Origin: Rhodoblastus sp963828185
GTDB lineage: Bacteria > Pseudomonadota > Alphaproteobacteria > Rhizobiales > Beijerinckiaceae
Direction of reading: 5' to 3'
NCBI GenBank assembly: GCA_963828185.1
Contig: CAWHDV010000002.1
Coordinates: 434,001-498,000, forward strand
Length of the DNA stretch: 64,000 nucleotides
This document shows positions 53,116 through 62,400 of this stretch, piece after piece; the first letter of the stretch is position 1, and each line of letters starts with the position of its first letter. The notes beneath the pieces were generated by a model, which was not told where the DNA came from, did not search any database, and saw only the letters and a list, made by a program, of their open reading frames with translations. The translations under genes and the position numbers were made by a program.

Positions 53116-56100
53116 ATGAGTATTCCAACCCGTTTTCTGTCCCGTTTTCTTGCCGCTTTCATCGCGCTGTTTCTTTTCGCCGCCTGCGCTTATGCGGCCG
53201 ACAAGCCATATGCGAACGAGGATCTCGACAGCGCCGCCGTGCGGCTGGCGCAAAAACTCGGCTCGGACAGCGCCGACTTGCGCGCGCGCTCGAATCTCGC
53301 GGACCTGCGCCAGCAGGCGGCTGCACAAGGCGACATCGCCAAAACCCTGCCGCTGCTCGGGGCGATCGCCGCCGCCGCGCCGGACAGTTCCGCCGACTGG
53401 CTGCGGCTCGGGCGCGCCTCGCAGACCCTGGCGATGAAGGGCGGCGATGCGGCCGACCAATTGAAGGACCAGGCGCTCGCCAGCGCCTATCAGGCCTATC
53501 GCCACGCCCCCGCCCCGCCGGACGCCGCGGCGGCGCTCGCGCTGATCGGCGAGGTCTTCGCCAGCCGCGAATCCTGGCGCGCGTCGCTCAATGCCTATCG
53601 CGCCAGCCTCGACGCGCAGGCGACGCCGGCGGTGCGAAAGACCTATCAGGCGCTGCGTGAAAAATACGGATTCCGCGTGCTCGACTACAAGGTCGACAAT
53701 GAATCGCCGAGACCCCGCGCTTGCTTCCACTTTTCCGAAAACCTCGCGCGCGACCGCACCGATTTCTCGCCCTTCATCACTGTCGCCGGCCGCTCCGACG
53801 CCGCCATTTCAAGCGAAGAACGCCAGATCTGCGTCGAAGGCCTGAAACATGGCGAGCGCTACGCCATAGCCCTGCGCCAGGGCCTGCCGTCCGATGTCGG
53901 CGAAGCCCTGCTGAAAAACCTCGATTACCAGATTTACGTGCGCGACCGTTCGCCGCAGGCGCGCTTCACCGGCCGCAATTACGTGCTGCCGCGCATCGGC
54001 CCGGAAGGCGCGCCGGTGGTTTCGGTCAATACGTCGCGCGTAAAAATCGATATCTTTCGGGTCGGCGACCGCAATCTCCTGCCGACGATCCGGTCCGATG
54101 ATTTCCTGGCCCAGCTTTCCGCCTCGCGCCTGAAGCAATATGGCGACAGCGACGGAACCAAGGTCTGGTCGGGAACGCTCGATGTCAAATCCGAACTGAA
54201 CAAGGATGTCGTCACCGACTTTCCGGTGCTGGAGGCGCTCGGCGACCCAAAGCCCGGCGTCTATGTCATGGGCGCCAGCGCCGCCGACGACCTTTCGGCC
54301 GGCGACAACGCCTATGCGCCGCGCGCCACCCAGTGGTTCGTCGTCTCCGACCTCGGCCTCACCGCCCTGACCGGTCCGGACGGCGTGACCGTGCTCGCCC
54401 GCTCGCTCGCCACCGCCGAGCCGAAGCAAGGAGTGGAGGTGCGGCTGATCGCCATGGACAACGAACTGCTGGCGGTCGAGAAGACCGACGCCGCCGGCGA
54501 GGCGCATTTTTCGCCCGGCCTTTCACGCGGCTCCGGCGGGCAGGCGCCGGGCCTTGTCGTCGCCGACGACGGCAAGGCCGACCATAATTTCCTCGACCTG
54601 CAGCAGACCGCCTTCGACCTCACCGACCGCGGCGTGCGGGGCCGCGCCGCGCCCGGCGCGCTCGACGCCTTCCTCTATGCCGAGCGCGGCGTCTATCGCT
54701 CCGGCGAGACCGTGCATCTCGGCGCGCTCCTGCGCGATTCCCTAGGGGCCGCCGCCAAGGCGCCGCTGACGCTGGTGATCAAGCGGCCTGATGGCGTCGA
54801 GGCCAGGCGCGTCGCCTTGCCCGACCAGGGTCTTGGCGGCCGCGCCTTCGACCTCGCCCTGCCCCCCGGCGCCGCGTCCGGCGGCTGGACCGTGCAGGCC
54901 TTCGCCGATCCGAAAAGCCCGGCCATCGGCGAAACCGGCTTTCTGGTCGAGGATTACTTGCCTGAGCGGATGGACATGGTGCTGGCGCCGGAAAAACCCG
55001 CCGCGAGGGCCGGCCAATCGGCGCGGATCGACGCGAAGGTGCGCTATCTCTATGGCGCGCCGGGCGCCCATCTGGCCATTTCCGGCGATGTCGAAATCGA
55101 GGCCGCGACCGACCACGGCCTCCCGGCGCTCGACGGCTTTGAGGCGGGCGTCGCCGACGAGGATTTCTCCAACGTCAAGAACGATCTCGACCAGAACGCC
55201 GCCACCGATTCCCTGGGCGCCGCGACGATCGATGTGGCGCTTCCCAAGGTCAAGGCGACGCGGCCGCTGGAGGCGAAAATCGCCTTGCGCGCCGCCGAGG
55301 CCGGCGGACGGGCGATCGAGCGCGTCGTCACCCTGCCGCTGCTGCCGCCGGGCGGATTGATCGGCGTCAAAAAGACCTTCGGCAACCTGGGCGACGGCGC
55401 GCAGGCGACCTTCGACGTGATAGCCGTCGGCTCTGACGGGTTGCGCGCCGCGCGACGCGGCGCGCACTGGTCGCTCTACCGCGTCAGCAACGATTACCAA
55501 TGGTACAAGCAGGACGGCCGCTGGAATTTCGAGCAGGTCAAATCGTCGAGCCGCGTCGCCGACGGGACGGTGGACCTTGTTCCCGACGCGCCGGCGAAAA
55601 TCGCGGCGATCGTCGGCCTCGGCCAATATCGCCTCGACCTGCGCGACAATGTTGCCGGCGACGCCCAGACCTCCGTGACCTTTGACGTCGGCTGGTCGGG
55701 CGAGGCCAGGCAGCAGACGCCCGACCTGCTCGACGTGACGCTCGATAAAAAGGCCTATGCCTCGGGCGATACGATGAAGCTGAAAATTTTCGCGCGCTCG
55801 GACGAGAAGGCGACGCTGGCGATCGTCGGCGACGGCGTGAAGAAAACCCTCCTCGCCGACCTGAAGCAGGGCGACAACGAGATTGCCGTTCCCGTGGACG
55901 CGGCCTGGGGCGGCGGGGCCTATGCGCTCGTCCTGGCGCATCGCCCGCTCGACAAGGCCGCCAATCGCATGCCCGGCCGCGCGCTCGGCATCGCCTGGTT
56001 CGCCGTCGATCCCGCCTTGCACAAACTTGACGTGAAGCTCGACGCGCCGCCAAAAACCCGGCCGCGTGAAAAAATGACCCTGCCGATCGAGGTGGCGGGA

Positions 56101-58347
56101 CTGCAAGCCGGCGAGGAGGCCTATGTCACCGTCGCGGCGGTGGATGTCGGCATCCTCAACCTCACCCGTTACCAGACGCCCGACCCTCGCGCTTATTTTT
56201 ACGGCCAGCGCGCGCTCTCGACGGAAATCCGCGACATCTACGGCTTGCTGATCGACGGGCTGCAAGGCGCGCGCGGACGCATCCGCTCGGGCGGCGACGC
56301 GGGCGGGCCGGAAACCTCGGTGGAAAAGCCCAACCAGGAGCCGCTGGCGCTTTATTCGGGCATCGTCCGGCTCGGCCCGGACGGCAAGGCGCAGGTCTCC
56401 TTCGACCTGCCCGCCTTCAACGGCGCGGTGCGGCTGACAGCCGTCGCCTGGTCGCAAAACCGCGCCGGCTCAGCGTCGACAGATATCATCGTGCGCGATC
56501 CCGTGGTGGCGCAGGCCAGCCTGCCGCGCTTCATGGCGCTCGGCGACCAGTCGCGGCTCAACCTGCGTCTGGACAATGTCGAAGGCGCGGGCGGCGACTA
56601 CAAGGTCGCGCTCGACCTGCACGGCCCGATCGCTTCCGACGCCGCCGCGCTCGACCAGACCATAAAACTCGCCGCCGGCGCCAGCGCCGTCGTCAACATC
56701 CCGCTGCGCGCGACCGGCGTCGGCGCGGCCTCGGTGGACATCAGTCTGACAGGTCCGAAATTCGCTTCGACGCAAACCTTGGCGCTGTCCGTCGAGGCGG
56801 GAACAAGCCCGCTTGTCCGGCGCGACTTGCATGAATTGCAGCCCGGCGAAAGCCTGACCCTGTCGAGCGATCTGCTCGCGGAGTTCATCCCCGGCACAGG
56901 CGCCGTTTCCGCCACCGTCGCGCCGCTTGGCGGCGTCGATGTCGCAAGCCTGCTGGCGGCGCTCGACGCCTATCCCTTCTCCTGTTCGGAGCAGACCGTC
57001 AGCCGCGCGCTGCCGCTGCTCTATCTGAGCCGGCTCGGCGCATCAAACCATCTCGCGCTTGAAGGCGATGTCGATACGCGCGTCAACGTCGCCATCGCGC
57101 GCTTGCTGTCGCGCCAGGATTCGACCGGCGCCTTCGGCCTGTGGTCGACCGATGGCGCCGACGACATCTGGCTCGACGCCTTCGTCACCGATTTTCTCAC
57201 CCGCGCGAGGGAAAACAAATATGCCGTGCCGCAACGCGCGATGGACCAGGCGCTCGACCGGCTGCGCAATTATGTCGTCAACACGTCGGACATCGACGCC
57301 AGCAACAACGCCGGGCTCGCCTATGCGGCCTATGTGCTGGCGCGCAACGGCCGCCCGGTCATCGGCGATCTGCGCTATCTCGCCGACGCCAGGATCGACG
57401 CCTTCGACACGGCTTTTTCGCGCGGACAGCTCGCCGCCGCCCTGTCGCTGCTCGGCGACCGCGCCCGCGCGGACAAAACCTTCACGGCGGCGGCGCAGAT
57501 GCTGCACAAGCCCAAGGACCCCGGCTTTTCGCGCGCCGATTACGGCTCGCTGCTGCGCGACGGCGCGGGCCTCCTGACCCTCGCCTCGGAAAGCAACGCC
57601 GACCCGTCGATCATCGTCAAGGCGGAGCAAGTCGTTGACAGCGAGAGCGCGGCGACGCCGCGCGAATCGACGCAGGAAGAAGGCTGGATGGCGCTGGCCG
57701 CGCAGGCCATGGCCGGACAGGGAGAGACGCAAGCGCTGGCGATTGACGGCGCGCCGCATCAAGGCGTCTATTCCGCGCGTTTCGACACGGCGGCGCTGGC
57801 GTCGAAACCTGTCACCGTCGTCAACCGGGGCCAGGCGCCGGTGCGCGTCGCGCTCACCGTCTCGGGACGGCCGAGCTTGCCCGAACCGGCGGAAGAACAC
57901 GGCTACCGGATCGAGCGCAGCTTCTTCCGCCTCGACGGGACGCCGGTCGATCCCGGCGCCATCCGCCAGAACGAACGCCTGGTCGTGGCGCTGAAAGTCA
58001 CCGAACTGAAGGCGGCCTATGCGCGGCTGATCCTGGTCGACCGCCTGCCGGCGGGGCTCGAGATCGACAATCCCGATCTTTTCGATGGCGGCGGCGTGGA
58101 CAGCCTCGGCTGGGTCAAGGCCTCGGTCGCGCCGAGCCACACCGAGTCGAAGGACGACCAGTTCGTCGCGGCGTTCGACCGCAGCGGCTCCGACAAGGCG
58201 GAGTTCGCCGTCGCCTATGTCGTGCGCGCCGTCAGCCCCGGCAAATACGTGCTGCCGCCGGCGACCATCGAGGACATGTACCGGCCGGAACGGTTCGGGC
58301 GCACCGGCTTCGGCGCCGTGGAGATCCTGGAGGGCGCGAAAAAGTGA
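53116..58347 (+). CDS. Bacterial alpha-2-macroglobulin (YfhM-like) with thioester motif
   Basis: 1,743 residues; ATG 53116 follows GGGGGATGCGCCC. A signal sequence ends in LFLFAACAYAAD; FAAC could be a weak lipobox, so lipoprotein versus simple secretion is open. A TPR-like N-terminal region (30-180) precedes the macroglobulin domains, a bait-type region, and the thioester domain with Cys1290-Ser-Glu-Gln1293 (PFSCSEQT), which in this family forms an internal thioester that traps proteases covalently. Its pairing with pbpC (4-bp overlap, GTGA) is the classic arrangement: the macroglobulin protects the periplasm when the wall is breached, and the glycan polymerase repairs it. Confidence 0.93.
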   Translation: MSIPTRFLSRFLAAFIALFLFAACAYAADKPYANEDLDSAAVRLAQKLGSDSADLRARSNLADLRQQAAAQGDIAKTLPLLGAIAAAAPDSSADWLRLGRASQTLAMKGGDAADQLKDQALASAYQAYRHAPAPPDAAAALALIGEVFASRESWRASLNAYRASLDAQATPAVRKTYQALREKYGFRVLDYKVDNESPRPRACFHFSENLARDRTDFSPFITVAGRSDAAISSEERQICVEGLKHGERYAIALRQGLPSDVGEALLKNLDYQIYVRDRSPQARFTGRNYVLPRIGPEGAPVVSVNTSRVKIDIFRVGDRNLLPTIRSDDFLAQLSASRLKQYGDSDGTKVWSGTLDVKSELNKDVVTDFPVLEALGDPKPGVYVMGASAADDLSAGDNAYAPRATQWFVVSDLGLTALTGPDGVTVLARSLATAEPKQGVEVRLIAMDNELLAVEKTDAAGEAHFSPGLSRGSGGQAPGLVVADDGKADHNFLDLQQTAFDLTDRGVRGRAAPGALDAFLYAERGVYRSGETVHLGALLRDSLGAAAKAPLTLVIKRPDGVEARRVALPDQGLGGRAFDLALPPGAASGGWTVQAFADPKSPAIGETGFLVEDYLPERMDMVLAPEKPAARAGQSARIDAKVRYLYGAPGAHLAISGDVEIEAATDHGLPALDGFEAGVADEDFSNVKNDLDQNAATDSLGAATIDVALPKVKATRPLEAKIALRAAEAGGRAIERVVTLPLLPPGGLIGVKKTFGNLGDGAQATFDVIAVGSDGLRAARRGAHWSLYRVSNDYQWYKQDGRWNFEQVKSSSRVADGTVDLVPDAPAKIAAIVGLGQYRLDLRDNVAGDAQTSVTFDVGWSGEARQQTPDLLDVTLDKKAYASGDTMKLKIFARSDEKATLAIVGDGVKKTLLADLKQGDNEIAVPVDAAWGGGAYALVLAHRPLDKAANRMPGRALGIAWFAVDPALHKLDVKLDAPPKTRPREKMTLPIEVAGLQAGEEAYVTVAAVDVGILNLTRYQTPDPRAYFYGQRALSTEIRDIYGLLIDGLQGARGRIRSGGDAGGPETSVEKPNQEPLALYSGIVRLGPDGKAQVSFDLPAFNGAVRLTAVAWSQNRAGSASTDIIVRDPVVAQASLPRFMALGDQSRLNLRLDNVEGAGGDYKVALDLHGPIASDAAALDQTIKLAAGASAVVNIPLRATGVGAASVDISLTGPKFASTQTLALSVEAGTSPLVRRDLHELQPGESLTLSSDLLAEFIPGTGAVSATVAPLGGVDVASLLAALDAYPFSCSEQTVSRALPLLYLSRLGASNHLALEGDVDTRVNVAIARLLSRQDSTGAFGLWSTDGADDIWLDAFVTDFLTRARENKYAVPQRAMDQALDRLRNYVVNTSDIDASNNAGLAYAAYVLARNGRPVIGDLRYLADARIDAFDTAFSRGQLAAALSLLGDRARADKTFTAAAQMLHKPKDPGFSRADYGSLLRDGAGLLTLASESNADPSIIVKAEQVVDSESAATPRESTQEEGWMALAAQAMAGQGETQALAIDGAPHQGVYSARFDTAALASKPVTVVNRGQAPVRVALTVSGRPSLPEPAEEHGYRIERSFFRLDGTPVDPGAIRQNERLVVALKVTELKAAYARLILVDRLPAGLEIDNPDLFDGGGVDSLGWVKASVAPSHTESKDDQFVAAFDRSGSDKAEFAVAYVVRAVSPGKYVLPPATIEDMYRPERFGRTGFGAVEILEGAKK

Positions 58348-60455
58348 GGACCGCGTCCGAACGGCGCTGGCTTTACGCCGGGCTCGTCGCGGCCTTTGTC
58401 GGTTTGGCTGTTCCGGGCGCGTGGCTCAATCTTCCGCGCGCGCTCGGACCGCTCGACCTTTCGCCGCTCGACCGCGCCTCGACCGTCGCGCTCGACCGCA
58501 ACGGCGTGCTTCTCCGCGCCTTTGTAACTCCCGGCGGACGCTGGCGGCTGCCGGCGAAAAAGGCCGATGTCGATCCGCGCTTCTTCACCCTGCTGGAGAG
58601 TTATGAGGACCGGCGTTTCGAGCGTCATGGCGGCGTCGACGGTTTCGCCCTTGCGCGCGCCGCCTGGCAATATGTCCGGCACGGCCGCGTCGTCTCCGGC
58701 GGCTCGACCCTGACCATGCAGGCGGCCCGCCTGCTCGAACCGCGCCCCGACCGCACGCTCGCGGCCAAGGCGCGGCAGATCGTCCGCGCGTGCGAACTGG
58801 AGCGGCGATTCTCGAAAACGCAGATCCTCGACATCTATCTGGCGCTCGCGCCTTATGGCGGCAATCTCGAAGGCCTGCGCGCCGCAAGCCTCGCCTATTT
58901 CGGCAAGGAGCCGCGCCGCCTGTCGATCGCCGAGGCCGCCCTGCTGGTCGCGCTGCCGCAGGCGCCGGAAGCGCGCCGGCCCGACCGTTTCCCGAAAGCC
59001 GCGCGGGCGGCGCGCGACCGGGTGATCGACCGCGCGCTGGCCGCGCGGGTCATCAGCGCCGCGGAGGCGCGCAACGCCAAGGCGGAAATTCCGCCGCTCG
59101 TGCGAAAGCAATTTCCAGATTTCGCGCCGCACGCCAGCGAGGCGCTGTTCCGCGCCCATAAAACTCGCAAGATCCTGCATCTGACGATTGACGCGCGGCT
59201 GCAGGAAAGCCTCGAACTTTTGGCGCGCGAAAGGGCGGAGCGGCTCGGGCCGAAACTGACCATGGCGATCCTGGTCATCGACAATGCGTCGGGCGAAATC
59301 CTCGCCCATGTCGGCAGCGCGGATTATTTCTCGAAACAGCGCGCCGGGGCGATCGACATGACGCTGGCGCTGCGCTCGCCGGGATCGACGCTGAAACCCT
59401 TCATCTACGCCATGGCCTTCGGCGACGGCGTCGCGCATCCCGAAACCCTGCTCGACGACGTCCCGGCGCGCTATGGCCTGTGGCGGCCGAAGAATTTCGA
59501 CGATACGTTCCACGGCGAGGTCACGGCGCGTCAGGCGTTGCAGCAGTCACTCAACCTGCCCGCGACGCAATTGCTCGACGCCATCGGCCCGGCGCAATTC
59601 CTCGCCCGCCTGCGCAGCGCCGGGGTGAGCCTCGTCCTGCCAAAGGACGCCGATGTCGGCCTCGCCATCGGCCTTGGCGGCGCGGGCGTGCGGCTGATCG
59701 ATCTGGCGCGGCTCTACGCCGGTTTCGCGCGCCAGGGCGTTACGCCCGAGCTTGTCGAAAGCCTCGACGATCCAAGGCCTCCTGAGCGCAACCGCCGCAT
59801 CGCCGATCCCGTCGCCGCCTGGTATGTCGCCGACATTCTCCGCTTCGCGCCGCCGCCCGACAATGCGCCGCCGGGCAAGCTCGCCTTCAAGACCGGCACC
59901 TCCTATGGCTATCGCGACGCGCTGGCGATCGGCTTCGATCGCGCGCACACAGTGGCCGTGTGGGTCGGCCGCGCCGACAATGGCGCCGTGCCGGGCCTCG
60001 TCGGCCGGCAAGTGGCTGCGCCGATCCTGTTCGACGTTTTCGCGCGCATCGGCGGACCCAACGAAGTCGTGCCGCGCCCGCCCGACGCGCTTGTCGCGAC
60101 CACCGCGACCTTGCCGCCGCCTTTGCGGCAACTGCGCCGCGACGCGCCAAAAATCATCGCCTCGACCTTCGCCAATCCGCTGAAGATCTTCTTTCCGCCG
60201 GATGGCGCGCGCATCGACCTCGGCCTCACCCGCGCGGCCGGCGCCGGCGCGGAAAAACCGGAACTGGCGCTGAAGGCGGAGGGCGGCGCGCCGCCGCTGA
60301 CCTGGATGGTCAATGGCGCGCCGCTCACGGGTGATCTGAACGCGCAGAACCAGCGGCACGAAGCGCGCTGGACGCCGGACGGCGCTGGCTTCGCCCGCGT
60401 ATCCGTGGTCGACGCCAATGGCGCCAGCGACAGCGTGCTGGTGCGGCTGCAATAA
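58344..60455 (+). CDS. pbpC: Penicillin-binding protein 1C
   Basis: 703 residues from GTG 58344. N-terminal anchor, glycosyltransferase family 51 domain (LESYEDRRFERHGGVDGFAL and GGSTLTMQAARLL), transpeptidase domain with the SxxK serine at 348 (SPGSTLKPF) and KTGTSYGYRDAL at 516, and a C-terminal BiPBP_C domain (from about 600) typical of the PBP1C subgroup. Inner-membrane enzyme polymerising and cross-linking peptidoglycan; coupled to the alpha-2-macroglobulin gene. Confidence 0.94.
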   Translation: MRTASERRWLYAGLVAAFVGLAVPGAWLNLPRALGPLDLSPLDRASTVALDRNGVLLRAFVTPGGRWRLPAKKADVDPRFFTLLESYEDRRFERHGGVDGFALARAAWQYVRHGRVVSGGSTLTMQAARLLEPRPDRTLAAKARQIVRACELERRFSKTQILDIYLALAPYGGNLEGLRAASLAYFGKEPRRLSIAEAALLVALPQAPEARRPDRFPKAARAARDRVIDRALAARVISAAEARNAKAEIPPLVRKQFPDFAPHASEALFRAHKTRKILHLTIDARLQESLELLARERAERLGPKLTMAILVIDNASGEILAHVGSADYFSKQRAGAIDMTLALRSPGSTLKPFIYAMAFGDGVAHPETLLDDVPARYGLWRPKNFDDTFHGEVTARQALQQSLNLPATQLLDAIGPAQFLARLRSAGVSLVLPKDADVGLAIGLGGAGVRLIDLARLYAGFARQGVTPELVESLDDPRPPERNRRIADPVAAWYVADILRFAPPPDNAPPGKLAFKTGTSYGYRDALAIGFDRAHTVAVWVGRADNGAVPGLVGRQVAAPILFDVFARIGGPNEVVPRPPDALVATTATLPPPLRQLRRDAPKIIASTFANPLKIFFPPDGARIDLGLTRAAGAGAEKPELALKAEGGAPPLTWMVNGAPLTGDLNAQNQRHEARWTPDGAGFARVSVVDANGASDSVLVRLQ

Positions 60456-60458
60456 GGT

Positions 60459-60785
60459 CTACCCGCCGCCTGCCTCCAGCAAGGCGCAGAGATCCTGCGC
60501 GTCGAATGCGTCTTCGGGCATGACCGCGTCAGTCTCGATTTCCGCGGGCGCATAGGCGACGGAGAAAACCTCTTCGAACGTGGAAATTTCTTCGTCCTCC
60601 GGCGCGTACGCCTCTCGTCTGGCGGAAGCGTATTCGCGGGCGGAAGCGTCTCGACGCTGGCTGGACTTTTGCAACACCAACTCGATGACGAAAGGCTCGA
60701 GTTCAGCCAGTTTCGCCTTGTCCCGGCGCGCCGCTTTCGCGGCCTGCGCATAGGGATCGAACGCACGGAACAGGGACAGGTGCAT
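60459..60785 (-). CDS. Hypothetical acidic protein
   Basis: 108 residues from ATG 60785 (GGGAGTCGCGCC upstream). N-terminal half basic and helical (FDPYAQAAKAARRDKAKLAE, FVIELVLQKSSQRRD); C-terminal half acidic with PEDEEISTFEEVFSVAYAP. No signal peptide or recognised domain. It converges with pbpC, 3 bp from its stop codon. The function is unknown. Confidence 0.6.
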   Translation of the reverse strand: MHLSLFRAFDPYAQAAKAARRDKAKLAELEPFVIELVLQKSSQRRDASAREYASARREAYAPEDEEISTFEEVFSVAYAPAEIETDAVMPEDAFDAQDLCALLEAGGG

Positions 60786-60871
60786 GGCGCGACTCCCCGA
60801 TTGTGGCAAACGCAGTCTGGCCGGCGCGCCTTGCGCCAGCCTTGCGTCGCAATCGAGAGTTTTTTCGCGCT

Positions 60872-61162
60872 TCAGCCGTGGTAATAGGTCGCCGGATAAT
60901 TGGCGCCAGGATAATAGCTCGGCGGCGTATAGGTCGGCGCCTCGTAAACCGGCGCATTGATGGTCGGCGGCGGCGGAGGCGCGTAAGCGGGCGGCGAATA
61001 GGACGGGGGTTCATAGACGGGCGCCGAAGGCGGCGGCGGCGAATAATATTGCGCCAGGATTTGCGGCGGCTGGAAGCCGCTCGCGCCGGCCGCCGCGCCC
61101 GCAAGACAGGCGCCGGCCATGACCGCTCCATACAGCACAACGCGAGCGCGCGAAACAATCAT
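60872..61162 (-). CDS. Secreted Pro/Tyr-rich small protein
   Basis: 96 residues. N-terminal signal peptide (VVLYGAVMAGACLAGAAAG). The remainder is low-complexity: PPPPSAPVYEPPSYSPPAYA and similar, with repeated YxPP and PVYE motifs, no Cys in the mature part. Such Pro/Tyr-rich exported peptides are seen in Alphaproteobacteria, without known function. The GGAGGACAA before ATG supports translation. Confidence 0.6.
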   Translation of the reverse strand: MIVSRARVVLYGAVMAGACLAGAAAGASGFQPPQILAQYYSPPPPSAPVYEPPSYSPPAYAPPPPPTINAPVYEAPTYTPPSYYPGANYPATYYHG

Positions 61163-61245
61163 TTGTCCTCCAGGGCCGGCGAAGCGGACTTCAACCTAAT
61201 CCGCAAAGCTGGCGCGGAGCCTTCGCTTGGCGATGAATGTCGGCG

Positions 61246-62359
61246 CTAGATTTTTCGCGGCGACGTCTCCAGCGTTTTTCCCTCGACGGCGGGCGTCGAG
61301 ACGGGCGCGGCGCTCCTCGGTCGCGGCGCGATTTCCGGCGCCATCGGGCCTTCGGTGCGGACGCCGCGGATCGCCAGCCAGACGGCGGCGAGCGGATTGC
61401 GGATCGTCGCCGCGGCCGCGGTCGCCTCATAGCCGCAATGCGCCATGCAGTTGGCGCATTTCTCGTGGCGTGCCCGTTCCGTAACGATCCCAGTCCGTCG
61501 TCTCCATCAGCGCGCGAAATGTGCTGACATGGCCTTCGCCGAGCAGGTAGCAGGGCTTCTGCCAGCCGAACACATTGCGGGTCGGCATGCCCCACGGCGT
61601 GCAGGCGAACTGCTGGTTGCCGGCGAGGAAATCGAGGAACATCCCGGTATGGATGAGCTTCCAGCCCCTGCCCTTGCCCAGCGCGAAGACGCGGCGGAAA
61701 AACGACTTGGTCTTGCGCCGGCTGAGGAAATGCTCCTGGTCCGGCGCGCGCTCATAGGCATAGCCGGGCGAGATCGAGACGCCGACGTCGAGGTCCCTGG
61801 CGAAGTCGAGGAAGGCCGCCACGTCTTCCGGCGCGAAATCGTCGAAGATCGTCGTGTTGACATTGACGGTGAAGCCGCGCGCCTTGGCCTTCCTGATCAC
61901 CGCGACCGCCGTGTCGAACACCCCCGCTTGCGCGACGGCGTGGTCATGGCGTTCTCGCAATCCGTCCATGTGGATCGAGAAGCAGAAATAGGGCGACGGC
62001 TCGAACAGGTGCATTTTCTTGTCGAGCAGCAGCGCGTTGGTGCAGAGGTTGACGAACTTCTTGCGCTCCAGCATGCCGCGCACGATCTCGTCGATGTTCT
62101 TGTGGATCAGCGGCTCGCCGCCGAGGATCGCCACCATCGGCGCGCCGCATTCGTCGATGGCGTCGAGGCACTCCTTGACCGACAGCCGGCGGTTGAGGAT
62201 TTCCGCGGGATAGTCGATCTTGCCGCAACCCGGGCAGGCGAGGTTGCAGCGGAACAGCGGCTCGAGCATCAGCACCAGCGGATACCGCCGCCTTCCCGCG
62301 AGAAATTGCTTGAGCAGGTAAAGCGCGATCTTGCGCTCCCTGAAAAAATAATCGGCCAT
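61246..62359 (-). CDS. hpnH: Hopanoid biosynthesis radical SAM protein HpnH (frameshifted near the 3' end)
   Basis: ATG 62359 has a strong GGAGGGGCGGAA. HpnH joins an adenosyl radical to diploptene, forming adenosylhopane, the first step to extended hopanoids. The radical SAM cluster cysteines are in RCNLACPGCGKID (CxxxCxxC), followed by AILGGEPLIHKNID and FCFSIHMDGLRERHD. The frame breaks at about 61465-61469: deleting one base after GTGTGC-type sequence restores YGTGTHEKCANCMAHCGYEA and continues to the stop at 61246 (GPMAPEIAPRP is the family's C-terminus). Without that base the protein ends abnormally in MRQLHGALRL. It follows the dxs-ispH gene by 41 bp. Confidence 0.9.
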
Positions 62360-62400
62360 TTCCGCCCCTCCAAAGTCATGCGCCGGAGAGGAGCCGTGCT

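Noticed and set aside
54742..56457. A 571-codon antisense frame inside the alpha-2-macroglobulin gene
   Set aside because: No domain, ribosome-binding site or conserved motif; the plus strand is clearly coding here.
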